Origin: CAZPXH01 sp964591085
GTDB taxonomy: Bacteria > Spirochaetota > Spirochaetia > DSM-27196 > CAZPXH01
DNA length: 15,337 nucleotides
Assembly (NCBI GenBank): GCA_964591085.1
Contig: CAZPXH010000027.1
Location: forward strand, 1 to 15,337
Reading direction: 5' to 3'
The notes below the pieces were generated by a model. It searched no databases and was not told the origin of the DNA. It worked only from the letters and a program-made list of their open reading frames with translations. The position numbers and the translations under genes are program-made. Of this stretch, positions 1 through 5,024 are shown piece after piece. Each line of letters opens with the position of its first letter. Position 1 is the first letter of the stretch.

Positions 1-114
1 CCGGACCCGGCGGTGCACGGCGCGGTCATGTCCAAGGCAATTGGCTTTGCAGAGGACTTCCTGCCACAGGTCCGCATGATGCAGCGCGCGTACCTCAAGC
101 GGACGTTCGGGTGA
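1..114 (+). CDS. C-terminal end of an unrecognised protein (partial)
   Basis: An open frame runs from the first base of the window to a TGA at 112-114 and gives 37 residues ending in QRAYLKRTFG. The start lies outside the window. The visible tail is basic and probably helical, but it is too short to assign to a family and I do not recognise it. The next gene begins 75 bases downstream on the same strand, so the two could share a transcript. Confidence that this is coding rests on the sustained open frame with G/C-rich third positions and its position at the window edge, not on homology. Confidence 0.5.
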   Translation, partial: PDPAVHGAVMSKAIGFAEDFLPQVRMMQRAYLKRTFG

Positions 115-189
115 ACGGAGAAGTCATCGCGGCCAAGCTTGAGTCCCTTGGCATAACCTTTGCTTTGCAGTGGTGACGGAGGAATACCC

Positions 190-777
190 ATGACTACTGT
201 TGTCTACGGAAATGGAGGAGCGCACCGCGCTCTGGCGTTGCGGGTCCTGGGACTTGCAGCGATTGTGTTGCTGGCCAGCTGCGGAGTGCCGGGCTCTGAC
301 GGGCAGAGCTACGTTGCGCTGGACTATTCGGTTGCGCCAGAGGCGATCTACTTCCCGTCCTTTCCCCAGACCGTCTTCTTTGGCGAGTACTATGAGCACG
401 CTGCGGGAGACCACAGCGGAGAGTACATTGCGTGGGACGGCACCTACTGGTGGTTCACCTACACCATCCTCATAGATGAGGGCGGAGAGGCACCGCTGTT
501 TGGCGTTGGTGACCACGGAGACGACTACTACTTCTCCATCTGGCTCTACTCGTTTGGCCCAAGCCTGTATGAGGATGACGTTGTGGTCCGCTCCGTCAGT
601 CCCCACGGCGGCGCAAGCCCGGCAGCAGTATCACCCGCTGACGAGCACCTGCTACGCCAGAATGGTGGTGTCATGTCCCGGCCGGAACCCACTGATGCTG
701 AGGTAACCGTGGTTACCGAGACCCGAACCATAGGTGCGCTCACCATTCGCCTGGAGGCACGGGGATATCGGGATTGA
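190..777 (+). CDS. Small exported lipoprotein, function unknown
   Basis: This frame encodes 195 residues. The start is placed at ATG 190 because GGAGGA lies just upstream at 178-183; the open frame reaches back to a TTG at 160, which has no such site. The N-terminus is a lipoprotein signal: a basic stretch (H12 R13, R18), a hydrophobic core and the lipobox LLAS followed by Cys31. The mature part is rich in aromatic and acidic residues (for example WDGTYWWFTYTI and DDYYFSIWLYSFGP), which suggests a compact beta-rich domain on the periplasmic or outer-membrane face. No catalytic motif is visible and I do not recognise the family. It is followed by a hairpin-forming intergenic stretch and a convergent toxin gene, so it probably ends its transcript. 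Confidence 0.8.
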   Translation: MTTVVYGNGGAHRALALRVLGLAAIVLLASCGVPGSDGQSYVALDYSVAPEAIYFPSFPQTVFFGEYYEHAAGDHSGEYIAWDGTYWWFTYTILIDEGGEAPLFGVGDHGDDYYFSIWLYSFGPSLYEDDVVVRSVSPHGGASPAAVSPADEHLLRQNGGVMSRPEPTDAEVTVVTETRTIGALTIRLEARGYRD

Positions 778-822
778 TCCTGTCCCTGAAGCGTTGACCG
801 CATGAGGCGGTGCGGGCTGGCT

Positions 823-858
823 GGGCAGAGGCTGCCGCAGCCGGTCCCGCTTCTGCCC
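823..858. repeat. Nested inverted repeat between convergent genes
   Basis: GGGCAGA at 823-829 pairs exactly with TCTGCCC at 852-858, and inside the loop GGCTG and CAGCC can pair as a second stem. It lies between the stop of the lipoprotein gene (777) and the stop of the convergent toxin gene (910), where a bidirectional terminator would be expected. No T run follows on either strand, so it is not a classical intrinsic terminator. It may simply be a structured 3' end. Confidence 0.4.
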
Positions 859-909
859 GGGGCGATGTGATCCAGCGATAGCTTCTAGTTGAACGGCCAG
901 GTTTGGGTG

Positions 910-1224
910 CTACTCACTGACGCGCGGTTGGTCAGGTGAAAGAAGGTTCTGAAGAGCAACCGGGTCCTGTCTGAGGTCCAGGACTCTGTAGACCGTGACC
1001 ACAGTGTCTTCCAGCCGATAGTAAACGGCGAACGGGAACCGTCTGGCCAACAGACGATGGAACCCAAACGCTAGCGGGTGGATGCCCGCGTACAGCAGCA
1101 ACGAGTCAATGTCTGAGAACAGCGAGTCCAGAAAGTACCCGCCCACACGCGGTTCATGACGAGAATAGAATCGCCGACCGCGCTCGAGATCCTGAATCGC
1201 AGACTCAAGGATCTTCAGGGTCAT
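910..1224 (-). CDS. RelE/ParE-superfamily toxin of a type II toxin-antitoxin pair
   Basis: This minus-strand frame encodes 104 residues from ATG 1224. The open frame extends further upstream, but that part lies inside the antitoxin gene and reads as its shadow. The protein has the typical RelE/ParE layout: an N-terminal helix pair (ESAIQDLERGRRFYSRHEPRVGGYFLDSLF), then beta strands carrying RRFPFAVYYRLEDTVVTVYRVLD with a conserved-looking arginine pair and the C-terminal LRQDP. In this superfamily the toxin either cuts ribosome-bound mRNA (RelE) or poisons gyrase (ParE); the sequence does not decide which. The usual VxHxxR ending reads VLDLRQ here, so a RelE-type active site would be altered. 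The start overlaps the antitoxin gene by 20 bases, which indicates coupled translation after the antitoxin. Confidence 0.85.
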   Translation of the reverse strand: MTLKILESAIQDLERGRRFYSRHEPRVGGYFLDSLFSDIDSLLLYAGIHPLAFGFHRLLARRFPFAVYYRLEDTVVTVYRVLDLRQDPVALQNLLSPDQPRVSE

Positions 1225-1438
1225 CAGCAGAAGCTCGCAGCCGACGTTTGGCCTCTTCCCAGTCCACCTGCGCCTCAGTACCCGCAGAGACCCGTGCCAC
1301 TGTTTGTTCCAGTACTTCCCCGTGCCACGCGGGGGACGGAAGGCCGGCGTCTTCCTCTGCAATCGCCTCCCAGAGCGCTTCCATGGTGCGGAGTTTCTCT
1401 TCCCGTGACATGTTCTTGATGTCCGCCGCCGTGATCAT
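1205..1438 (-). CDS. Antitoxin, addiction-module family (Unstab_antitox type)
   Basis: This minus-strand frame encodes 77 residues from ATG 1438. It matches the known pattern of the short antitoxin family found before RelE/ParE-type toxins (TIGR02574, PF09720): a helical N-terminus with KLRTMEALWEAI (residues 15-26), then SPAWHGEVL (35-43), then DWEEAKRRLR (59-68). The protein should bind and block the toxin encoded directly downstream (910-1224), with which it overlaps by 20 bases. Its promoter is visible at 1448-1476. The predicted transcription start falls within a few bases of the ATG, so the message is probably leaderless or nearly so. Antitoxin first, toxin second is the usual order. 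I recognise the family with good confidence; the molecular target is not known. Confidence 0.88.
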   Translation of the reverse strand: MITAADIKNMSREEKLRTMEALWEAIAEEDAGLPSPAWHGEVLEQTVARVSAGTEAQVDWEEAKRRLRASADDPEDP

Positions 1439-1462
1439 CGCAGCTGCAGTATATGGTGATCA
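1431..1462. promoter_or_regulatory. Candidate autoregulatory operator of the RelE/ParE-type module
   Basis: GTGATCA occurs twice as a direct repeat (1431-1437 and 1456-1462), 25 bases apart, and each copy contains the palindrome TGATCA. A further palindrome GCAGCTGC (1440-1447) lies between them. The set spans the -10 box and start codon of the minus-strand module, where type II antitoxins commonly bind to repress their own operon. Binding is inferred. Confidence 0.4.
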
Positions 1463-1476
1463 ATTCGTGGCCTCAA
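1448..1476 (-). promoter_or_regulatory. Promoter of the RelE/ParE-type module
   Basis: On the minus strand a -35 box TTGAGG (1476-1471) and a -10 box TATACT (1453-1448) are separated by exactly 17 bases. Nine bases lie between the -10 box and ATG 1438, so the transcript should start almost at the start codon. Confidence 0.6.
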
Positions 1477-1517
1477 TCTGCTTGGCCTTTGGAGTCCCGG
1501 CGTCATCGTGCGCCTCA

Positions 1518-1544
1518 TGATGTCCAGACATCAATCCGTTGATG
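1518..1544. promoter_or_regulatory. Overlapping inverted repeats, candidate VapB operator
   Basis: Two exact inverted repeats overlap here: TGATGTC-CA-GACATCA (1518-1533) and CATCAA-TCCG-TTGATG (1529-1544). They share the half-site CATCA. Together they cover the -35 box and spacer of the vapBC promoter, which is the usual place for a ribbon-helix-helix antitoxin operator. Confidence 0.5.
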
Positions 1545-1553
1545 CACTATACT
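1525..1553 (+). promoter_or_regulatory. Promoter of the plus-strand vapBC module
   Basis: A -35-like CAGACA (1525-1530; 4 of 6 consensus bases) is followed after 17 bases by a -10 box TATACT (1548-1553; 5 of 6). The predicted transcription start is at about 1560, directly at ATG 1561, so the mRNA is probably leaderless. The same TATACT box is used by the divergent module. Confidence 0.55.
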
Positions 1554-1560
1554 TCTACGC

Positions 1561-1821
1561 ATGAGGACTACGCTCACGATCGCAGACGTCACGGATCAGC
1601 GGCTTCGCCAGATTGCCCAGAAGCAGAACCGTCTGTACAAGGACGTCATCAATGAGGCGCTTGCACTAGGCCTCTCGCAGTTGGAAGTAACGGAGACGAC
1701 CCCCGCGTACCGAGTGGAAACGCTCAGCGCCGGAATCCGGCCGGGTCTGGACCGTAGCAAGCTGAACCAGCTCCTGGATGAGCTGGATTCGGATACCACC
1801 ACACCCAGCAGCTCTTCGTGA
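1561..1821 (+). CDS. vapB: VapB-like ribbon-helix-helix antitoxin
   Basis: This gene encodes 86 residues from ATG 1561. The N-terminus MRTTLTIADVTDQRLRQIA followed by NRLYKDVINEALALGL is a ribbon-helix-helix DNA-binding fold: a short strand at residues 2-7 and two helices to about residue 40. The C-terminal half (RVETLSAGIRPGLDRSKLNQLLDELD) resembles the segment that wraps around the toxin in VapB proteins of this class. The stop overlaps the GTG start of the PIN toxin by 4 bases. No Shine-Dalgarno sequence is seen, in keeping with the predicted leaderless transcript. The protein should neutralise the downstream VapC and, in complex with it, repress the promoter through the inverted repeats at 1518-1544. 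Confidence 0.88.
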   Translation: MRTTLTIADVTDQRLRQIAQKQNRLYKDVINEALALGLSQLEVTETTPAYRVETLSAGIRPGLDRSKLNQLLDELDSDTTTPSSSS

Positions 1822-2252
1822 TAATCCCTGACGTAAACATCCTGATCTATGCCCACAACACTGCCGTGCCGGAGCACGACCTCGCACGGCACTGGTGGGA
1901 ATCGGCCCTGAATGGAACTGAGCAGATTGGACTTGATTGGGCTGTGCTCCTGGGATTTGTCCGCCTCTTGTCTCACCCAGCGGTGGTGGAGCGCCCTCAT
2001 TCGCCAGGTGAACTGCTCAAGCGTGTGGATGCCATTCTGGCTGTACCGGCAACGCGCTTGCTCGTTCCAGGAAAACAGCATGCCGCTGAGATGCATAAAC
2101 TCTTTGATCACAGCGGCGCTGGCCACCGGATGACCACAGACGTTCACCTTGCCGCTCTTGCTTTGCAGCTGGATGCGACGCTAGCGACCAATGATGCTGA
2201 CTTCGCTCGATTCCCGGGACTGAAGACGATCAATCCTCTGCTGGTCAATTAG
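1818..2252 (+). CDS. vapC: VapC-type PIN-domain ribonuclease toxin
   Basis: This gene encodes 144 residues from a GTG start that overlaps the vapB stop as GTGA. It is a PIN domain of the subgroup with the pattern DVN near the start and LLGFVRLLSHP in the middle (the TIGR00028-like group known from mycobacteria). Acidic residues expected to hold the metal ions are visible at D5 (PDVNIL), D108 (TTDVHLAALA) and D126/D128 (TNDADF). The usual mid-protein glutamate is replaced by the WAVLLGFVR segment, as is normal in this subgroup. VapC toxins cut specific RNAs, often initiator tRNA or rRNA loops. The target here cannot be read from the sequence. The gene looks intact and full length. Confidence 0.9.
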   Translation: MIIPDVNILIYAHNTAVPEHDLARHWWESALNGTEQIGLDWAVLLGFVRLLSHPAVVERPHSPGELLKRVDAILAVPATRLLVPGKQHAAEMHKLFDHSGAGHRMTTDVHLAALALQLDATLATNDADFARFPGLKTINPLLVN

Positions 2253-2356
2253 CTAGTACTCCCCTGAAGCGTCGGACCTTCCCCCCCGGGGCCTGCACTC
2301 CACCTATTGGCGGGCAACGCTGATGAGGGAGCCGTCCAGGGAAAACCGTTCCCGGA

Positions 2357-2770
2357 TCAGTTCGGTTCGGCGGGCGAGTGGTCCACAAGCGATCTTGCGA
2401 CGTCTGGTGCCTCGCGAACGATCCGGCGGTCATTGGTGAGAAGTGTGCAACCTATCTCCCGGGCGAGCGCCACATACTCGGAGTCGTACACGCTTAGGCC
2501 TGACTCCAGCGCTATGTGAAGGGAAGCACCTGGCCTCACTTCCTGTTCTCTCGAGGAAAAGGTAGCAAGGGCGCCGGTGAACGCCTGCGTTGCCTCCTCC
2601 GGAGTCAAGAGGCCCCGTCGTGTGATGACCGCGAGGGCGTTTGCTACCTCAATCCGCCAGAGTGGTGGAACGGCGACCGCGTCTTCATTCTCAAGCGCAG
2701 CTCGCGCGGCTGCGGTGTGCTCGCCCGGCGTCAGCGCATACAAGATGACGGTGGCGTCCGCTACAATCAC
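2357..2770 (-). CDS. vapC: VapC-type PIN-domain ribonuclease toxin, second copy
   Basis: This minus-strand gene encodes 137 residues from GTG 2770. A strong AGGAAGGA site (2783-2776) lies 5 bases upstream and fixes the start. The PIN-domain acidic residues are all visible: D5 (VADATVILYAL), E41 (RIEVANAL), D96 (SVYDSEYVALA) and D114 (TNDRRI). The sequence is of the FitB/VapC type and is not closely similar to the VapC encoded at 1818-2252. The gene seems complete. Its upstream partner appears frameshifted, which raises the question of how the cell tolerates an intact toxin. Convergent transcription from the plus-strand vapBC ends 105 bases away. Confidence 0.88.
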   Translation of the reverse strand: MIVADATVILYALTPGEHTAAARAALENEDAVAVPPLWRIEVANALAVITRRGLLTPEEATQAFTGALATFSSREQEVRPGASLHIALESGLSVYDSEYVALAREIGCTLLTNDRRIVREAPDVARSLVDHSPAEPN

Positions 2771-2775
2771 TCGAG

Positions 2776-2783
2776 TCCTTCCT
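2776..2783 (-). promoter_or_regulatory. Ribosome binding site of the second vapC
   Basis: AGGAAGGA on the minus strand, 5 bases before GTG 2770. It overlaps the TAG stop of the antitoxin frame, so the stop and the start signal of the pair are interlocked. This shows the TAG is the natural antitoxin end. Confidence 0.6.
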
Positions 2784-2984
2784 AGATCGCTTGGTCAATG
2801 ACGTCTGTTGGGATGGGCTGCGCGGCATTGACAACCGGCGGGATTGCACGGAACCCCTGGCAAGAAGCTCCTGTTCCAGGATGCTCACGGCTTCCTCGGT
2901 CATGGACTGGTGGTGACGCTGCGCGCGGTCGCGCAGGCGTCTGTGAAGCTCTTCTGGAAGATCGCGGAGAATCAAGGACGGCAT
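2782..2984 (-). pseudogene. Antitoxin of the second vapC module, apparently frameshifted
   Basis: Reading from ATG 2984, the first 43 or so residues form a FitA/VapB-type ribbon-helix-helix domain: MPSLILRDLPEELHRRLRDR, then HHQSMTEEAVSILEQELLA. After the GGGG run at 2857-2854 (minus sense) that frame becomes Ser/Arg-rich and non-typical and runs on into the toxin gene. The frame one base back instead reads GFRAIPPVVNAAQPIPTDVI then DQAI and stops at TAG 2784-2782, which is the expected proline-rich toxin-binding tail of such antitoxins. One extra G in the run would restore a protein of about 67 residues. So either one G has been lost in this genome, leaving the N-terminal DNA-binding part fused to a wrong tail, or the sequence has an error at the run. 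Confidence 0.7.
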
Positions 2985-3310
2985 GCGGGCAGCTCCCTAC
3001 TGAATGTAGGCTATGGAAGGCCATTTTGTCCGGCAAGACGCATTGCACGGTGGGCCAGGGGTCAAACCGCCAAGTCGCAGCCCCGACAATCCTGGGGCGT
3101 CCCCGGCAGTTCTGCCGCCCTCACGGCAGGTCGGCCTGTACCCGTTTTGTGAAGACAACGCTCCAGCTGCCTTGGTACCGTGCGCTAACCCGTACGTACA
3201 AGCAAGGATGTCCAGCCCGCTCCTCCACCCGAGTGTGCCCTGTGTAGACTGATGTACAACATTTACCGACAATCTTGTAAATCCGGTAGAGGCGCACTAC
3301 CCTTTGGCTC
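2985..3310. other. Gene-free stretch before the efflux operon
   Basis: No frame in these 326 bases reads like a gene; the open frames present have poor composition and no recognisable motif. It contains two small hairpins in a row, GCCCC/GGGGC (3080-3098) and GGCAG-TT-CTGCC (3105-3116), without T runs. Its right end holds the candidate tetR operator. It separates divergent transcription of the second vapBC-like pair and the efflux operon, so it should carry both promoters. Confidence 0.5.
3261..3282. promoter_or_regulatory. Candidate TetR operator of the efflux operon
   Basis: ATTTAC (3261-3266) and GTAAAT (3277-3282) are exact inverted repeats with a 10-base spacer, centred 40 bases before the GTG of the tetR gene. 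A weak promoter could overlap it: TGTACA (3253-3258), 17 bases, TGTAAA (3276-3281). A palindrome of this size directly before a tetR gene is the expected position of an autoregulatory site. Binding is inferred. Confidence 0.45.
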
Positions 3311-3940
3311 GTGAACGAGGAAACGCGGAAGGAGATGCTGGATCTCGCCGGGAGTCGTCTGCTGGACAGTGGAACGGAAGCCCGGATTGAAGACCTGGCG
3401 GAGCACCTGAACGTCAGCGTCAAGACGCTGTACAACAACTTTGGCAACAAGCGCAGCCTGCTGAAAGCCGTGATTGAGCACCGCTTCAACCAGGTGTTTG
3501 CGGAGTTTGAGGCAATCCTGGAAGAACCTGGACTGTGCTTTGCGGACCGATCACAGAAACTCCTGGCACGGGCCTTGGAGCGGATTGAGGCCCGGCAAGG
3601 TGGGGGAATCTCCTTGCTCGGGATGGCGCGGCCGCACATCCGGCCCATCGTTCTGCCCCTCATCAGGAGCCGCTTTCCGGCGTTGTTCGCCAGACTGGCG
3701 GAGATGGGCCGAGCCACCGGGGAGATCCGCGCGGACCTGGATTTTGTGGTGGTGCCCATCACCATGACCTACCTGGTGGAAGGACTGCTGGAGCATGTGG
3801 TCCAGCCGCAACCCAAGGAAGACAGCAAGCGGATTGTGGCTGCTTCCATCGACACCATTCTCCGGGGCCTGCTGTCTCCGGAAGCCTCCGAGGCGCGATC
3901 CAAGCCCGGCGCCGCACCGCACAGTTGCGCAGATGTCTGA
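3311..3940 (+). CDS. TetR/AcrR-family transcriptional repressor of the efflux operon
   Basis: This gene encodes 209 residues from GTG 3311. The N-terminal helix-turn-helix is clear: RIEDLAEHLNVSVKTLYNNF then GNKRSLLKAVIEHRF (about residues 25-60), the classic TetR pattern. The rest is the variable ligand-binding and dimer domain. TetR proteins block a promoter until a small molecule, often a pump substrate, releases them. It is the first gene of the operon and its stop lies inside the start of the adaptor gene (8-base overlap), so it is co-transcribed with the pump it probably controls. This differs from the divergent arrangement of acrR-acrAB. No Shine-Dalgarno sequence is seen before the GTG; a downstream ATG would trim the first 8 residues without touching the helix-turn-helix. 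The ligand is unknown. Confidence 0.92.
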   Translation: MNEETRKEMLDLAGSRLLDSGTEARIEDLAEHLNVSVKTLYNNFGNKRSLLKAVIEHRFNQVFAEFEAILEEPGLCFADRSQKLLARALERIEARQGGGISLLGMARPHIRPIVLPLIRSRFPALFARLAEMGRATGEIRADLDFVVVPITMTYLVEGLLEHVVQPQPKEDSKRIVAASIDTILRGLLSPEASEARSKPGAAPHSCADV

Positions 3941-5024
3941 TCCAACGGGAAACGGCAGGAGCCGCGTGTTCCGGGTCATCCGCCTCGGCGTGCTGATTGT
4001 AGCGGCGGTGGGTCTGGCATTTGTCCTTGGTGTGGTCTCCCGTAGGAGCGCCGGCGTGGAGGAGGTAGAGGCACAACTCCTTGCGGTCCCAATTCGTACC
4101 CAGCAGGTAGAGCGGCGGACTCTGATCCAGAGCCTGGAGATTGGCGGCTTTGTGGAGTCAGAGCGCATGGTCACCGTGCTTCCGCTGGTTCAGGGGGCGC
4201 TTACCTCCATTGATGCGGAGCTCGGAGACGCGGTGACAGCCGGGGAGACCGTGGCGCGGGTTGATCAGGAGCCCTATGCGCTCTCCGTCCGGCAGGCGGA
4301 GGCGCAGTTTCTGGCAGCAGAGGCAACCTTCCGCCGGACGGCGGAGCTGTTTGAGAGCGGGTCCACCAGCCGCCAGAACTATGACCAGGCACTGGCCCAG
4401 TATGAGGCTGCCCAGGCGAGCCTGGAGCTGGCAGAGCTCAACCTGCGCTACGCAGACGTTGCCGCCCCCATCTCCGGGGTGGTGCTGATGAAGCACACCA
4501 CGGCCGGATCCCTGGTCGGCCAGCAGTCAGCCATCATCACCATTGGGGATCTGGATGCCCTGGTCGTGCAGGCCAACATCCCGGAGCAGTACTTTTTTGC
4601 CTTTGCGGACGCCCCGGACGTGATTCCGGTAGACGTGGCACTTGCCACCCAGCCTTCCCGGGAGATCCGCGGGGAGATCCGCACCGTTGCCCCCTTTGTG
4701 AACCCGGCAACCCGGAACTTTGAAGTCCTCATTGATATAGATGCCCAGGGCCTCTCCATCCGACCCGGGATGTTCGTGAATCTGTCCTTCCGCCTGGACG
4801 AGCGCCAGGACGTGCCGGGGGTTCCCTGGGAGGCCATTGGATCAGACGGCTCGGTGTGGGTGGTGGAAGACGGCGAACCCCGGGAGATGTTCATAGACAT
4901 CGGATTTTCTGACGGGGCCTTTGTGCAGGTGGATGAGTCCCTGCTCGGCCGCCAGGTGGTGGTGGAGGGCCAGAGCTTTCTGGGTGAAGGAACCACCATC
5001 CGCCTTGTTGGGGACTCCGAGTGA
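3933..5024 (+). CDS. RND efflux periplasmic adaptor subunit (HlyD/AcrA family)
   Basis: This gene encodes 363 residues from ATG 3933. The open frame begins earlier but overlaps the tetR coding region, and only from MSDPTGNG does it read as an adaptor. An uncleaved membrane anchor follows (VIRLGVLIVAAVGLAFVLGV, residues 15-34) and no lipobox is seen. Next come the first half of the lipoyl domain, the alpha-helical hairpin (QAEAQFLAAEATFRRTAELF to ASLELAELNLRYADV), the second lipoyl half (APISGVVLMKHTTAGSLV) and the beta-barrel and membrane-proximal domains. The adaptor links the inner-membrane pump to the outer-membrane channel. The family has about 350-400 residues, so it is full length. It overlaps tetR by 8 bases and the pump gene by 4. 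Its hairpin is short, as in adaptors of metal or small-molecule pumps, but substrate cannot be predicted. Confidence 0.93.
   Translation: MSDPTGNGRSRVFRVIRLGVLIVAAVGLAFVLGVVSRRSAGVEEVEAQLLAVPIRTQQVERRTLIQSLEIGGFVESERMVTVLPLVQGALTSIDAELGDAVTAGETVARVDQEPYALSVRQAEAQFLAAEATFRRTAELFESGSTSRQNYDQALAQYEAAQASLELAELNLRYADVAAPISGVVLMKHTTAGSLVGQQSAIITIGDLDALVVQANIPEQYFFAFADAPDVIPVDVALATQPSREIRGEIRTVAPFVNPATRNFEVLIDIDAQGLSIRPGMFVNLSFRLDERQDVPGVPWEAIGSDGSVWVVEDGEPREMFIDIGFSDGAFVQVDESLLGRQVVVEGQSFLGEGTTIRLVGDSE

Noticed and set aside
160..189. TTG at 160 as start of the first lipoprotein
   Set aside because: It would place ten extra residues, including a cysteine, before the signal peptide and lacks a ribosome site, whereas ATG 190 follows GGAGGA.
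782..800. Short similarity CCCTGAAGCGT at about 784 and 2264, both just after stop codons
   Set aside because: Only about 11 bases are shared, in only two copies and without further extension. This could easily be chance.
2782..2784. The TAG in the second antitoxin frame as a nonsense mutation
   Set aside because: The TAG is directly joined to the strong AGGAAGGA ribosome site of the toxin with ideal spacing, so it is the natural stop. Only the upstream frame change is abnormal.
3080..3116. tRNA or riboswitch in the gene-free stretch before tetR
   Set aside because: Only two short hairpins are present. No cloverleaf, no TTC-loop pattern and no known riboswitch core could be recognised.
3121..3765. 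Minus-strand open frame of 214 codons across the tetR start
   Set aside because: It is Ser/Arg-rich with no domain and overlaps the clear TetR helix-turn-helix coding region, so it is a shadow.
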